From Liolophura sinensis (lineage: Eukaryota > Mollusca > Polyplacophora > Chitonida > Chitonidae), in contig NC_088303.1 of the NCBI RefSeq assembly GCF_032854445.1, positions 36,561,265-36,625,264 on the forward strand: a stretch of 64,000 nucleotides of DNA, written 5' to 3'. The number at the start of each line of letters is the position of its first letter. Position 1 is the stretch's first letter. The translations under genes were made by a program, and so were the position numbers. Shown here piece by piece: positions 14,301-23,200 of this stretch. Below the pieces are notes generated by a model. It was not told where the DNA came from, ran no database searches, and worked only from the letters and a program-made list of their open reading frames with translations.

Positions 14301-15223
14301 TAGGGGCGGGGTGTGGGGAACAGAGCGAACTGGGGTGGGTGTAGGAGCACGGATGGGGTGCTAGGCTGGCCAGATGAAGCCATGCAGTATCTGTGTACAT
14401 CACTTTGCCCACACTGAAGCGAATTGGTTCATTAGGCTCGGGGCCTTAATTTCTGAAAAAATCCAACCACCTAGGAAAAATATACATCACATAGAGAAGT
14501 AATTAACAGGTATAAAAATAAACCCAAAATGAAAACAAAAATTCCAAGGCATAATTTTCTTTCTTTTATAGTTCCTTTTCATTTGTCCTTTAATGTGGAA
14601 GTTAATCTGGGAACATGGACAAATGATCTCAGAGCTAGTGTCTGCTTTGGGAGCCCTTGACCCAGGGTCAATCCTGGGTCGAGTCACACCTAAGACTTTA
14701 ATAAAGGAAGTTGTAGCTTCCTCGCTTGGCGTTCCCATGAAGGGGATACTGCAACCACTGGTTAACCCTTATCAGTATAATGGCTCGGGAGGGGCGGTTT
14801 ACTTGTCTTTGCTAAGGCGTCTCAGTGAAGCACCACTAGATAAAAGAGTGGTAGAAATCCGTCCTGCGACAAGGAGGCACATTACATGCATTCTACGGAT
14901 TCCTTCGTCGTCATATGACTGAAAAATTGTTAAGTACGACGTTAAACCTCAAGCACTCACTCACTCACTCACTCACTCTCAGAGCTAGTCCTAGAATTGT
15001 GCCAGGCTAGCCTTAGATCAATTTAAAAAAAAGGTTGAGGTCTACTTTCAACAATTCCTAATATTTATCTGAGGCAGATAAATATCAGAAAATATATCTC
15101 AACGTTTAATTTAATTGAACAAGGTCCGACTGTGAAATTATAGGTGCCCTTGACCGACGCTGAAGCCAACTCCTTCAGGTCATAAAACTCACACGGGTTG
15201 CTGGCTGAAATGATGTACCACAT
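2225..15223 (-). CDS. NBN: Nibrin (NBN/NBS1), 5' six coding exons, 3' end outside window
   Basis: Nibrin is the regulatory subunit of the MRE11-RAD50-NBN complex, which senses DNA double-strand breaks and recruits ATM in the nucleus. Six exons join in phase: 15223-15193, 11272-11139, 8192-8044, 7180-7021, 3545-3442 and 2342-2225 (696 nt, 232 codons), all with AG/GT borders. The product starts MWYIISASNP. It then has an FHA domain (about residues 11-105) with the motifs VGKDITIGRK, TVSRKHAVI and DESRYGTWVNN, which match the phosphothreonine-binding motifs (GR, SRxH, GT.VN). A BRCT domain follows (about 110-195; SCLDTG, KLGGHVV, LKPIVTVDYL), then the linker that opens the second BRCT (KLFEGKSFIFL). 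The order of blocks matches vertebrate nibrin along its whole N-terminus. The second BRCT core and the MRE11/ATM-binding C-terminus are not in view. Recognition is by motif and exon phase. Confidence 0.93.
2343..3441 (-). other. NBN intron 5
   Basis: AT-rich sequence between two phase-matched exons. No gene, tRNA or clear repeat was seen in it. Confidence 0.6.
3442..3545 (-). CDS. NBN: NBN coding exon 5 (end of BRCT1)
   Basis: This 104-nt exon (acceptor CCTGCAG, donor GTAAG) encodes a short helix and LKPIVTVDYL followed by an acidic linker. It corresponds to the nibrin segment GRPIVKPEYF. It leaves two bases (GA) that combine with G of exon 6. It lies only about 140 bp downstream, in the sense of transcription, of the 42-bp minisatellite. 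Confidence 0.88.
3682..5960. repeat. 42-bp minisatellite, about 54 copies, in NBN intron 4
   Basis: The unit reads 'gtgactgtaggaataactaa' + 'ggtttactaccacatcatca' + 'ca' with scattered substitutions. Because 42 is a multiple of 3 and the unit has few stops, long ORFs appear on both strands (283 and 396 codons); these are by-products, not genes. Variants include a 6-bp ACATGT insertion (near 4024, 4324 and 5549) and a 'tgaatgaatg' subtype. In the NBN sense each unit contains an acceptor-like 'ttattcctacag'. The array ends about 140 bp before the acceptor of exon 5. Confidence 0.95.
3841..4461. repeat. Perfect 300-bp higher-order duplication inside the 42-bp array
   Basis: Bases 3841-4161 are identical to 4141-4461 at an offset of 300 (seven units plus one 6-bp insertion). 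The surrounding units differ from one another by several bases each, so this block was copied recently by slippage or unequal exchange. Confidence 0.9.
5961..7020 (-). other. Rest of NBN intron 4
   Basis: AT-rich sequence between the 42-bp array and exon 4. No coding match or structured repeat was seen. Confidence 0.5.
7021..7180 (-). CDS. NBN: NBN coding exon 4 (BRCT1)
   Basis: This 160-nt exon has acceptor CTCCCCAG and donor GTGAGT. It encodes the first part of BRCT1 with YEPLV, SCLDTG, VCKLGGHVV and DCSMLVM, the nibrin order after the FHA domain. It ends in phase 0 after SVTVK, where nibrin's BRCT1 continues in the next exon. Confidence 0.92.
7181..8043 (-). other. NBN intron 3
   Basis: An intron bounded by phase-matched exons with consensus splice sites. 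Nothing else was recognised in it. Confidence 0.6.
8044..8192 (-). CDS. NBN: NBN coding exon 3 (FHA, second half)
   Basis: This 149-nt exon lies between a TTTGCAG acceptor and a GTAAGT donor. It encodes the end of the FHA fold, including IKDESRYGTWVNN and LKDGDHVKFG. It enters in phase 0 and leaves with two bases (AT) that are completed by G of exon 4. Confidence 0.92.
9662..10275. mobile_element. 614-bp DNA transposon/MITE with terminal inverted repeats in NBN intron 2
   Basis: The left end 'atatatcgggtgggcataaa' is mirrored at the right end, where 'tttatgcccacccgatatat' closes at 10275. About 45 bp of the ends match closely, including 'gccgtactttgatgct', with weaker symmetry for roughly another 80 bp. 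The ATATAT edges suggest insertion at a TA-rich site. No transposase is present, so this looks like a non-autonomous element. The family was not identified. Confidence 0.8.
10620..10760 (-). repeat. Decayed SINE head (ATTT-tail family)
   Basis: The sequence 'gtgagaggctcctgg' followed by 'ttaaccactaggccacggg' matches the tRNA-like 5' part of the family, as at 40060-40120, in minus orientation. The central and 3' parts are missing or unrecognisable. Confidence 0.55.
11021..11140. repeat. 30-bp minisatellite x4 abutting the NBN exon 2 donor
   Basis: Four copies of a 30-bp unit ('gattgatggacaagaacaga' + 'actattacca'), at 11021, 11051, 11081 and 11111, differ by one base. The array overlaps the exon border: the real donor GT is in the copy next to the exon, and the other three copies each carry the same AATCTG/GTAATAG-type junction. 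Confidence 0.95.
11139..11272 (-). CDS. NBN: NBN coding exon 2 (FHA, first half)
   Basis: This 134-nt exon follows a pyrimidine-rich acceptor ending TTTCAG. It encodes the FHA strands with VGKDITIGRK and TVSRKHAVI. The donor is a weak GTAATA. The exon edge abuts a 30-bp tandem repeat whose copies repeat the same exon/donor junction (AATCTG/GTAATAG or a one-base variant) every 30 nt in frame, so the exact 3' end may vary between transcripts. Confidence 0.88.
11273..13860 (-). other. NBN intron 1, proximal part
   Basis: AT-rich intron sequence with an A15/T8 run near 13027-13051. No exon, RNA gene or mobile element was recognised. Confidence 0.5.
13861..14066. repeat. Tandem duplication of a 103-bp unit
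   Basis: Two adjacent copies (13861-13963 and 13964-14066) begin 'tttttctttgtatgcacatt' or 'tttttctttgtgtgcacatt' and differ at only two or three positions. This is a recent local duplication inside NBN intron 1. Confidence 0.92.
14640..14976 (+). mobile_element. tRNA-derived SINE (ACTC-tail family), 5'-truncated, with target-site duplication
   Basis: The insert ends with an (ACTC)n tail. It is flanked by a perfect 13-bp duplication, 'tctcagagctagt', at 14627-14639 and 14977-14989. Most of the tRNA-like head is missing, but the B-box-like 'gggtcaatcctgg' remains. The body shares long blocks with the full copy at 30051-30411, including 'tatcagtataatggctcggg' and 'cgtcgtcatatgactgaaaa'. The 109-codon ORF over it is the SINE itself. 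Confidence 0.9.
15193..15223 (-). CDS. NBN: NBN coding exon 1 (start codon)
   Basis: A 31-nt coding part beginning ATGTGG encodes MWYIISASNP, close in pattern to the conserved MW-L---G start of nibrin. It ends in phase 1 just before a strong GTGAGT donor. The leftover T joins CT from exon 2 to make Ser, which keeps the FHA frame open. It is too short for an ORF scan; it was found by searching for the MW start plus a phase-1 donor. Confidence 0.8.
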
Positions 15224-18200
15224 CCTGCAGGACAGGTCTCGTTAGAATTTCAGAAAAATTTAAGATTCATCTCATCTAGGCCTACTAATTTTCGTTTTCG
15301 GTTTTGCCTGCAGTCTGGCGGCAAATTCGCTGCGTATCTCCTACTACAGAAGATGCCTTTGCAAGGGAGATAACCGATATCTGATAACCGATAACCATTA
15401 AGCATAGGCTGAATGCTTTATATATTTACATTTATTCCCTGGTTTTTCCTTGCTAGTTTAAGTTGTGATAACAGACATTATTTGTTTCTTAAATGCCTAA
15501 TTCAATCTATTTTATATGTATTTATTCAATTATTGTTCACTAATGTTTTATTTGTTTGTTTATTGAATATTTGTAAAGGACACAATGCCGGTCACATCAT
15601 TTCTACAGACACGCAGTATTAGAGTTATAATATATGACACTTACTATCGATATTTTGCAGGCATATTCAAGGTAAGTTTACACATATTTCAATATTAAGA
15701 GCTCCAGTACAGCGCGTAGCTGTGGGTGGGTGCGGCACATTAAGACCCCGACTGATATACTAGTCGGCCTACGAAAGATAGAAACAATAATATATAGATG
15801 TGACAATTGTTATATCCCCTAACCGGTATAAAATATAAGAATATAGGTCTACGAATATAGAACCTCCGACTTTAGCTTTACTGGTCATCTGCGTGTGCTT
15901 GTGGAAAGAAATCGATTGGAGACATCGGGCCTTAGTTGTTATGATATGTGCTAGGCACACCTGTATATCGTATACATTTATTGACACTCTGTACATGAGG
16001 GCATATCACGTACAATGTCACATATCTCGTGACGAGACATTAGATCGCAAATTGAGGTTATTTCCCGTAAGTATCTGTAGACTATAATTGGCACCTTGCC
16101 AATGTGACGCTTGTCCTTCGTTGCCAGTAACAACAAAAGAATGTTCTTTACTCATAACTCGTGTATACTCCTTACAGTGCGTCTGCCGCTCTCTACATAC
16201 TGACTTGACATCACTGTCAGCACTACACAACCTTGACCTTTGGCGCCTGTGCGATGCTCTAGGCTTGTCTAGACTAGTGATCTCACCAGTATATTGTGTC
16301 CTGGAGCGCGGAACTATTTAATCTACATGCAGTAATAAAATTGTTTTAGCTGTTGGTTACAATCACGTTGTGCATACTTTAGATAACGAGCACTCAAGTG
16401 TATCAAGTGTTCTTGGAAACAATGGTTGCGACACAGTTCTTGTGCTTTCTGACATCTCTTTCTGCCTTATCACCGTAACTACACTGACCTTGGCGTCGTT
16501 CAAGAATTGTGTACAAAATTTGTCAGCGGTAGCACTGAGACAATATTGAGGGCGGCGCATGCGCTGTAAAGACCGTCGAAACCGAAAGTAGGTCAACATT
16601 GCAGGCTCGCACACAGCGCTACCCTATCCATACTTAAAATCTATTAGAAGTTAAATTAGAGACACGTGAAATTTCCGTGAAGCACGAAATTAGCTCTCGA
16701 GTCATAGCTTATTATCGATCGAAACGGCAGTCTAACACGCAGCGTTTGCGTTAAGGGCAACACCACTTGTCAAAAGCACTACAGATTTTGACCAGCACTG
16801 TGCACAGAAGAACATGCCGAATGCTGTGTTACATTCAGGTAAGAGTTGAAGGCGAGCATAGGTTTAGGCCCCAAAATTTTTGTTTTTGTTTTTCTTTTCA
16901 AAGCTTTTAAAATGATTTGTGAAGCTTTAAATATGAGTTTGAAAGCTTTACAAAAAATTCAAAAGAAAAAAAAATAGCACATCGGCTTCTCGTATGATAT
17001 ACGGGCCAATGTGGGCCTGTACATTCTCACATGTATGCCAAATAGACTATATCTGGTATTTCCGATCTTTGTCTAAATCATAGGTTTGTTTACGAGTATT
17101 GTCACTATAATGTTGTTAAACCTGTAGTCCTGTTAATGAAAACAACCATTGGTTCGGTTACAAACATGTATACTGTGTATAATCCAGACAGGCGGTTAAG
17201 AACCACCGAGTTGAAATCAGCTGACATACATATAGGGCCATATACAAGTAGGCCTACTATAGGTATATGTACATCCACATACATATGTACTTAAATAAGC
17301 TGGGTGGATGTGTCAGTCGTTGAACTGGAAGAAATTACGCAAGCGCGTGATCTACATATACACCTTTATGATGTAACATGACCCAGCTTTCTGAATGTAG
17401 TAGCTTGGCTATACAGGGCTTAAAGGTTACAAAAGGATAGGGCACCTTACAAGTTACACCAGCCACGTTGTCCATATACCAGCAGATAGTGCTCTCTTAT
17501 ACCAGCTTGTATACGTAACATCTGGGTGAAACTTCAACGTGAGGCAAATAAAGAGTACACGTTCACCGAGTATGTCTAAGTAAACCATGGGTTTATGCAA
17601 ATGGCGGTTAACAACGATCTATATGTATCAAGTACGACGTCACACCCCGAGCATCCATTCAATCATTATGTATGTATCAGTTGCAATAGGGCCGCACCGA
17701 ATTACTTCCCTTGAAGTCACTTTCCTGTTTAAAAGGTGCGTTTTTAGGAGTAAGCTGTGGTTAGGTGCAACATCCTAAATTGGCTAATGAGTTAAAGTGG
17801 CATAACCTGATTGAAGATCTAGATTTAATACAGATTTTAGTTTTACAAATTTATTTGGAAAGCTCAGGATGAAGCTAATATGTATTTTTTAATCGAGTCA
17901 GAGGTAATCTTAAAATCTTGACCCTAATTAAATACATTTACGATCTTCGGCGAATTCTTCAGCTGAAAGACCTCTCGATATTTCTGCGACTCTGAAAGTC
18001 TCATAGCATGTTGTTTTTTGACATTCTGTTGCCTAGAAAATATTTGTCAGTGTCGTAACATAACAGTGGCGTATGAAGCGCGAGCGGGGGGGGGGGGGGG
18101 GGGGGCGGTGCTGGTGGGGGAACATATATTCTGGCACCCCACTTTTCATACCAATCGTATAAAAAAATACACAACAGTGAATGATCAAAACTTTTTCTCA

Positions 18201-18230
18201 CTGTTTAGAATATTTCGTTAAAACATTTCT
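15224..18230. other. Intergenic region upstream of NBN
   Basis: The NBN 5' UTR and promoter should lie just right of 15223, but no TATA box or clear start element was seen. The rest shows no gene with recognisable content; the short ORFs lack coding character. Confidence 0.45.
18086..18105 (+). repeat. Run of 20 G
   Basis: An uninterrupted G20 tract is followed by 'cggtgctggtggggg'. It can form a G-quadruplex and is a likely site of sequencing or assembly length error. Confidence 0.9.
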
Positions 18231-18457
18231 TCTTATTTATTTATTGAGTTGATTGGTGTTTTACGCGGTACTGAGGAATATTTCACTGATATTAAGGCGG
18301 TCAGCAATATGGTGGGAGGAAACCGGCCATAGCCCATGGGAACCCCACGACCACCTGCATTTTGTGACAGCCCTTCCCACGTATGGCCGGAGAGAAAACC
18401 AGTCTTGAACTCACATCGACCGCATTGGTAACAGGCTCCTGGGTTATTGCGCCGCTC
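18231..18457 (-). mobile_element. SINE (ATTT-tail family), tRNA head truncated
   Basis: Read on the minus strand, the copy runs from 'gcaataacccaggagcctgt' through the central 'ggtttcctcccaccatattg' block to the end 'gcgtaaaacaccaatcaact' and an ATAAATAA tail. The A-box part of the tRNA head is gone. It is moderately diverged from the other copies. Confidence 0.8.
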
Positions 18458-18971
18458 TTTTAATTTGTTCAATGAATTTACGAACTATAAGTTTGTTTGT
18501 CAAATATTTTTATCTCCGGAAAAGTAATCATGTTACTGAAAACTGGTATCTGAAGTTTTGTAAATTGCAAAATTGGGCAATGAAGAATTCAAAATGAGTG
18601 AAAACATGTAGGTCCCATGTCTGTTCCTTCGAAAGGCCTCAGCCGGGGGCAATCCCCAGTGAAGTATTTTGCTCGATTTTCTGGCATATTTTCAGAGAGG
18701 GAATACTGCTTACTGGAGATTTTTATCTTATCACAAAGAACGTTACAATATCAAGGTTAACTAGGTTTTAATAACAATGCTTATGGCTGCCCCTGGTTCA
18801 TGGCCTCATTGGTTGGAATAGTGCCCCCTCTCCCTCCGGCCCCATCCTCACTTTAGCTTGCTCAAGGTCTTAGCATGCAAGGACTTAACTATGCCTGACA
18901 ACAACTTTTCAGCAAGGCCTACGTAATTATTCAGGTTCAGGAAGTGTATCAAGTAAATCTTCTACTGTACA

Positions 18972-18977
18972 TGTATG

Positions 18978-19033
<56 letters not shown>
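18972..19033. repeat. (TA)n microsatellite
   Basis: About 60 bp of alternating TA directly abuts a truncated tRNA-Arg-like sequence. Confidence 0.95.
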
Positions 19034-19034
<1 letters not shown>

Positions 19035-19078
19035 TTCTGATTCGAAGTCAGACGCCTTATCCATTAGGCCACGGGGCC
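19034..19078 (-). pseudogene. 5' half of a tRNA-Arg(UCG)-like sequence
   Basis: The minus strand reads 'ggccccgtggcctaatggat' and then 'aaggcgtctgacttcgaatc'. This is the acceptor 5' strand, D arm with A box and anticodon arm of tRNA-Arg with anticodon TCG. After the anticodon stem it runs into a (TA)n tract, and no variable arm, T arm or 3' acceptor strand follows. It is a broken tRNA gene or a SINE head cut by microsatellite expansion. Confidence 0.75.
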
Positions 19079-19165
19079 ATTGTATATATATACATACATA
19101 CATATAGTGTGTGCTATGAAGATGAAGTATCCAAATGAATCCGGCTTTATGGCTTGAACTGTCAT

Positions 19166-19390
19166 TCATACACTAGCCGTCAACCACAATGGACGCCCGG
19201 GTCCTTATAATCGCAAGGCCAATTTACAAAACGATGTTTAACACAAACCACCAATTGTACTATAATTAATGGCGTACAGCATAGGGAGTAAAACCAGGGC
19301 AGCGACTAAGAACTAAGAAAGTATAAAGTACGAAATAATACAAAGAGAAGTAGTCAGCAGTTATTACTGGTGTTGGAAAGACGCAAGGAA
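19166..19390 (+). repeat. Unclassified dispersed repeat, copy 1
   Basis: It shares a collinear series of blocks with 36223-36420 and 45973-46115: 'agccgtcaac', 'taatcgcaaggccaatt', 'gtttaacacaaa', 'taagaaagtata', 'tacaaagagaa' and 'gaaagacgcaa'. No coding content, tRNA promoter or terminal repeats were recognised. Confidence 0.65.
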
Positions 19391-20004
19391 TGTTTGAGGT
19401 GAATGATTGCAATTAGTATCCAAATCGTATCGTATCATGCGAGTATATAAATTGGCAATAGTCAAAATATTTATCTCACCTACTCTGTTATTGCAAACTA
19501 GTCATATATATTTCCAATGTGCCGATCTAATTCAACAATACACTGCCCATCGTCATTGGCAAAGCGAGAAAGAGCCTCGCATGCATTTTATTACATTGTC
19601 TAACAGTTGTGCCTATCTTGCCTACGCAAAATAATTACCGACGATAGATCTTTTAAATCTTAAAAGAACATTTTAAACTAAATACTCGTTATTATATTGT
19701 TAGACTGCATGTATCTAATGCTGGAAATACTGAACAATGTTAAGGTGGTTAGGTTTTGTCTACTTTTAGAAAAAGGACATTTTTTGTTTCTTTGTATTCA
19801 AGCTTATTATACTACATCTGGGTTAAAATATGATGAAAATTGGTTTGGTTGATTCCGTGACGTTTTTATCTTGGTATTTCAAGGTATTTTGTACTATATA
19901 GCACTGCAATTCGACCATTCTTCGTCCTTCCCAAAGCCCATTGGTATATATCTGCTTCAGCTTTTTAACCAATGAACATTCAGGAATTCTGAAGACTCAG
20001 CACT

Positions 20005-20029
20005 CTGACTGGTGAAATTCACCAGTCAG
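20005..20029. promoter_or_regulatory. 25-nt perfect palindrome upstream of ZNFX1
   Basis: Arms of 12 bp ('ctgactggtgaa' and its complement) are separated by one base, with a further imperfect extension on both sides. It lies about 135 bp before the ZNFX1 start codon, where it could be a dimeric protein-binding site or a hairpin in the 5' UTR. A role is inferred only from symmetry and position. Confidence 0.4.
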
Positions 20030-20162
20030 GGTGTAGAATCTCTAGCAAATCGGCAACATGTTATCTGATGTATCCTGGAAGCTGACTGGAAATACATGTA
20101 TCAGTGATTGTTGGCATATCTGTTCTATTTAATTTCAGGAATTAGGAATCATTCAGTGAATA

Positions 20163-20248
20163 ATGTATGACAGCGACAGTGATATCGACCTGGATCTGGA
20201 GCTTTTAACACTAGAGGGCCCAACTGTCCCCAGACATGATGGTTTAAG
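20163..20248 (+). CDS. ZNFX1: ZNFX1 coding exon 1
   Basis: This exon encodes MYDSDSDIDLDLELL and 14 more residues and ends in phase 2 at donor GTAGGG. The 111-nt intron ends GTCCGTAG, and AG+A makes Arg in the same frame as the big exon. The apparent ORF start at 20256 lies within this intron and is not the real start. A possible further acceptor (TTTCAG, about 20139) just before the ATG suggests a 5' UTR intron. Confidence 0.8.
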
Positions 20249-23200
20249 GTAGGGTTTGTCACACCGTTATCAGCTGTGTCGACGACATCTACTCAATTTT
20301 TCTGTAGCGGTCAATTTTTTTTTCATCAAATTGATATTAACCTTGCTTTTTGTCCGTAGACGAAGATTGGGAAGTCCTCGCGAAGTGATATCCACAGAAG
20401 AATCAAACTCTCAATTCCGCAATGTGAAAAGGATAAGCGTTCTTGAACAATGTCAGAGCACCGCCCAGAATCTTGTGAGCAATGCAACCAGAGGGAGATC
20501 TAAATACAAGACACGTGGGTACGATTCCGCGCTTTGGCGGAGTAGGGTCCGCAGGTATGCCTCAGAAACCAATATAGCCACCGAAGGATCGAACTCTACA
20601 TTTGGAGAGAGTAAATACACAGCTGAGCCATGTGTCCAAAGGCAGGGCTGGAGAGGTCGACGAAATTCTGGATCTTTAAAACATCAGAATCCATCCGCAA
20701 CTCCATTGACGGAGGAAGTGCATCAAAGGTCCGAAGTAAGGAGTGGTACTCCTCGAGGTGGGAGAGGTAGAGGTAGAGGTAGAGGTATGGGACATAAAAA
20801 TGAAGGCGGTGAGCCCAGACGACCACGAACCGCCATTATGGGCTATAGGCGCCTTACTGAGCTTTCTCAGAAGGACTGTGATGAAAGGACTTTGTGCATG
20901 TCTCTGATATCAGAAACCAGCGGGTTTTCCCAGCTACTGGATGGTGACAGAATCAAGCCTGATTTGATGGAACTGCTTTTGGAAATATTAGCCAAAGCCA
21001 GTAAGTCAACAGTCAGGGAATATGTTCTTCATCTTCTAACCAAGATTGCCCAAAGTCGATTCCTGGAACAGCATGTCAGTGTTGGTTACCTGTTACGAAT
21101 GCCGCATGAAGTCCACCAGCACCGAGTGGCAGGATTTATTGAGTCAGTTAAAAACTTACTGGAAATTTTAGAGGCAATTTTAAGTACACTGCCTAGGTTT
21201 TCAGACAAGTGCCTAGCAGTACTCATCATTTTGGAAACAATCCCACAGAGACTGGGGAATATCCAGAAAGATACACTTGACCTTCTTGATTCCAAGATAG
21301 CTGCACTGAATGAACGAGCCAATGACTTAAATTCAAAGGAAGTCAGAAAAAAACCGTCATCAGCACGGGGCGAGAAGCAACAGGAGAGAACTGCTCATCT
21401 AGCCTTTGAAGAAGTCCCGCCACCTGATGACTTCCGCGAAGTTTCAATATGTCCGACATTTGAAGACATTCACACAAATGCAAAGACTTATCTGAGGAGA
21501 AATAAAGAGAGTGGGGCCTATGACGATCATAATCATTACCTCGACGTACAGTTTAGACTGCTGCGTGAAGATTATGTCCGCCCTCTACGGGAAGGCATTG
21601 CTGAGTACCTGAGGAATGTGAAAGTCAACAGACCAGATTTCAAGCTCAGCGACATGAGGCTGTATCGTGGAGTTCAAATTATTTGCCCTATGTGTACTTC
21701 GGACGGTATTGCCTACCGTATCCAGTTCGACAACACCAAATTACGTCAAGTACGTTGGCAGGCCTCTAAAAGACTTATATACGGGTCCCTATTGTGCCTA
21801 TCCCCTGACAATTTCCAGACGTTACTTTTTGCCACAGTAATCAACAGAGACCTTAAAGATCTTGTGGACGGTTTTGTGGACATCCGGTTTTTGGATCATT
21901 TCACATTTGACGAACATACCGGGGACAGGTATGTGGTCGCAGAAACTACTGCATATTTCGAAGCCTACCGGCATGTATTACAAGGTCTACAGGAGCTTGA
22001 CAATGTGCCATTCCAGCGCTACATAGTGTCCTGCCAGACAGAAGTTTTGCCTCCGATGTATTTACGGCGTGATATTCCCCCGGCCTATGATTTATCGTGC
22101 TGTGTTAAAGAGGACGCATCAAGCGCTAAAAAACTGAGAACAAAAGCTGTATCAGTTTTGACAACATCTCGATGGCCAGGAACGGACACATTATGTTTTG
22201 ACGACTCTCAGTTAAATGCAGTGAAAACAGCTCTTAGCAAAGAGTTCGCTGTAATCCAGGGACCACCCGGAACAGGAAAAACATTCGTCGGTCTGAAAAT
22301 AGTTCGAGCGCTCCTTGAAAACAACAGTGCATGGGGATCGCACAAGCCAATCCTAATCGTATGCTACACAAACCACGCCTTGGACCAGTTCCTTGAAGGC
22401 ATGTTGGACTTTGGTGTGACGGGTCTTCTCCGAGTAGGTGGACGTTCCAGCAGTGAAAAACTAGAAAAGTCCAAAATTCGAAGTATTAAACAAGAAATGA
22501 AGAGAAACAAAACACGACGAAGAGATCTTATGGATCTGTCGCGTGACTGTCATAACGAAATGAAAATGTTGGAAAGTGAAATTGAAAACATGTCAGTGAA
22601 GCTAGAGTTGACTGCAAGAGGGATATTACACGAGCAGTCCCTCCGAAATTACATGACTGAAGATCAGTTTGAAAGCTTTGGACTGGGTCAGGAATACACA
22701 AGTTGGCACAAAAAGTCAGCTATGCCTTTATGGTTGGAAATATCTGTAGATATTTATGGACAAGCAGAAGGTTTTGGACAGTCACGTTTGTACGCTGTCA
22801 CACCAGGTCATATCGAAAGCTTGCTGTTTCAGATGAGGATGAATCAGAAAGATACGTTTGAGATTCATGAAATTCTACAAACTTCAAAAGATGAACTTGA
22901 AAGAAATTTGGCCTATGCCCTAGCGGAAGACTTTGCTTCCATCATGGGCACTGCCGGATGGGACCGTTGGGATGTTTACAGACAGCTCCATGCTCGGTTT
23001 GAAACACATCAAGTGTTTCAGTTGAGCGCTACTGAAACAGAGATCAAGCTCATAGAAAGTCGTGTCATGAATTCGACTCAATCTAGGAAGTTTAAGCCGA
23101 AGAAGCAAGATTTTGGAGACAAAGCTCTTCAGCAAGCACTGGAGCAAATGAAACAGAAAACAGTTGAAATTAAAGATTCTCTGCATGTGCTTAGGAGTAC

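Noticed and set aside
14593-14922. 109-codon ORF
   Set aside because: It is the body of a SINE with target-site duplications; the same reading appears in other SINE copies.
18927-19169. ORFs over (TA)n tracts here, at 43552-43782 and at 56745-57125
   Set aside because: Poly Tyr-Ile runs from alternating TA; no gene evidence.
15224-20162. A shared bidirectional NBN/ZNFX1 promoter
   Set aside because: The start codons are about 4.9 kb apart with a SINE, a microsatellite and other repeats between; such promoters are normally under 1 kb.
20256-20359. ATG at 20256 as the ZNFX1 start
   Set aside because: This segment is the 111-nt first intron; joining 20248 to 20360 gives a better N-terminus in frame with consensus borders.
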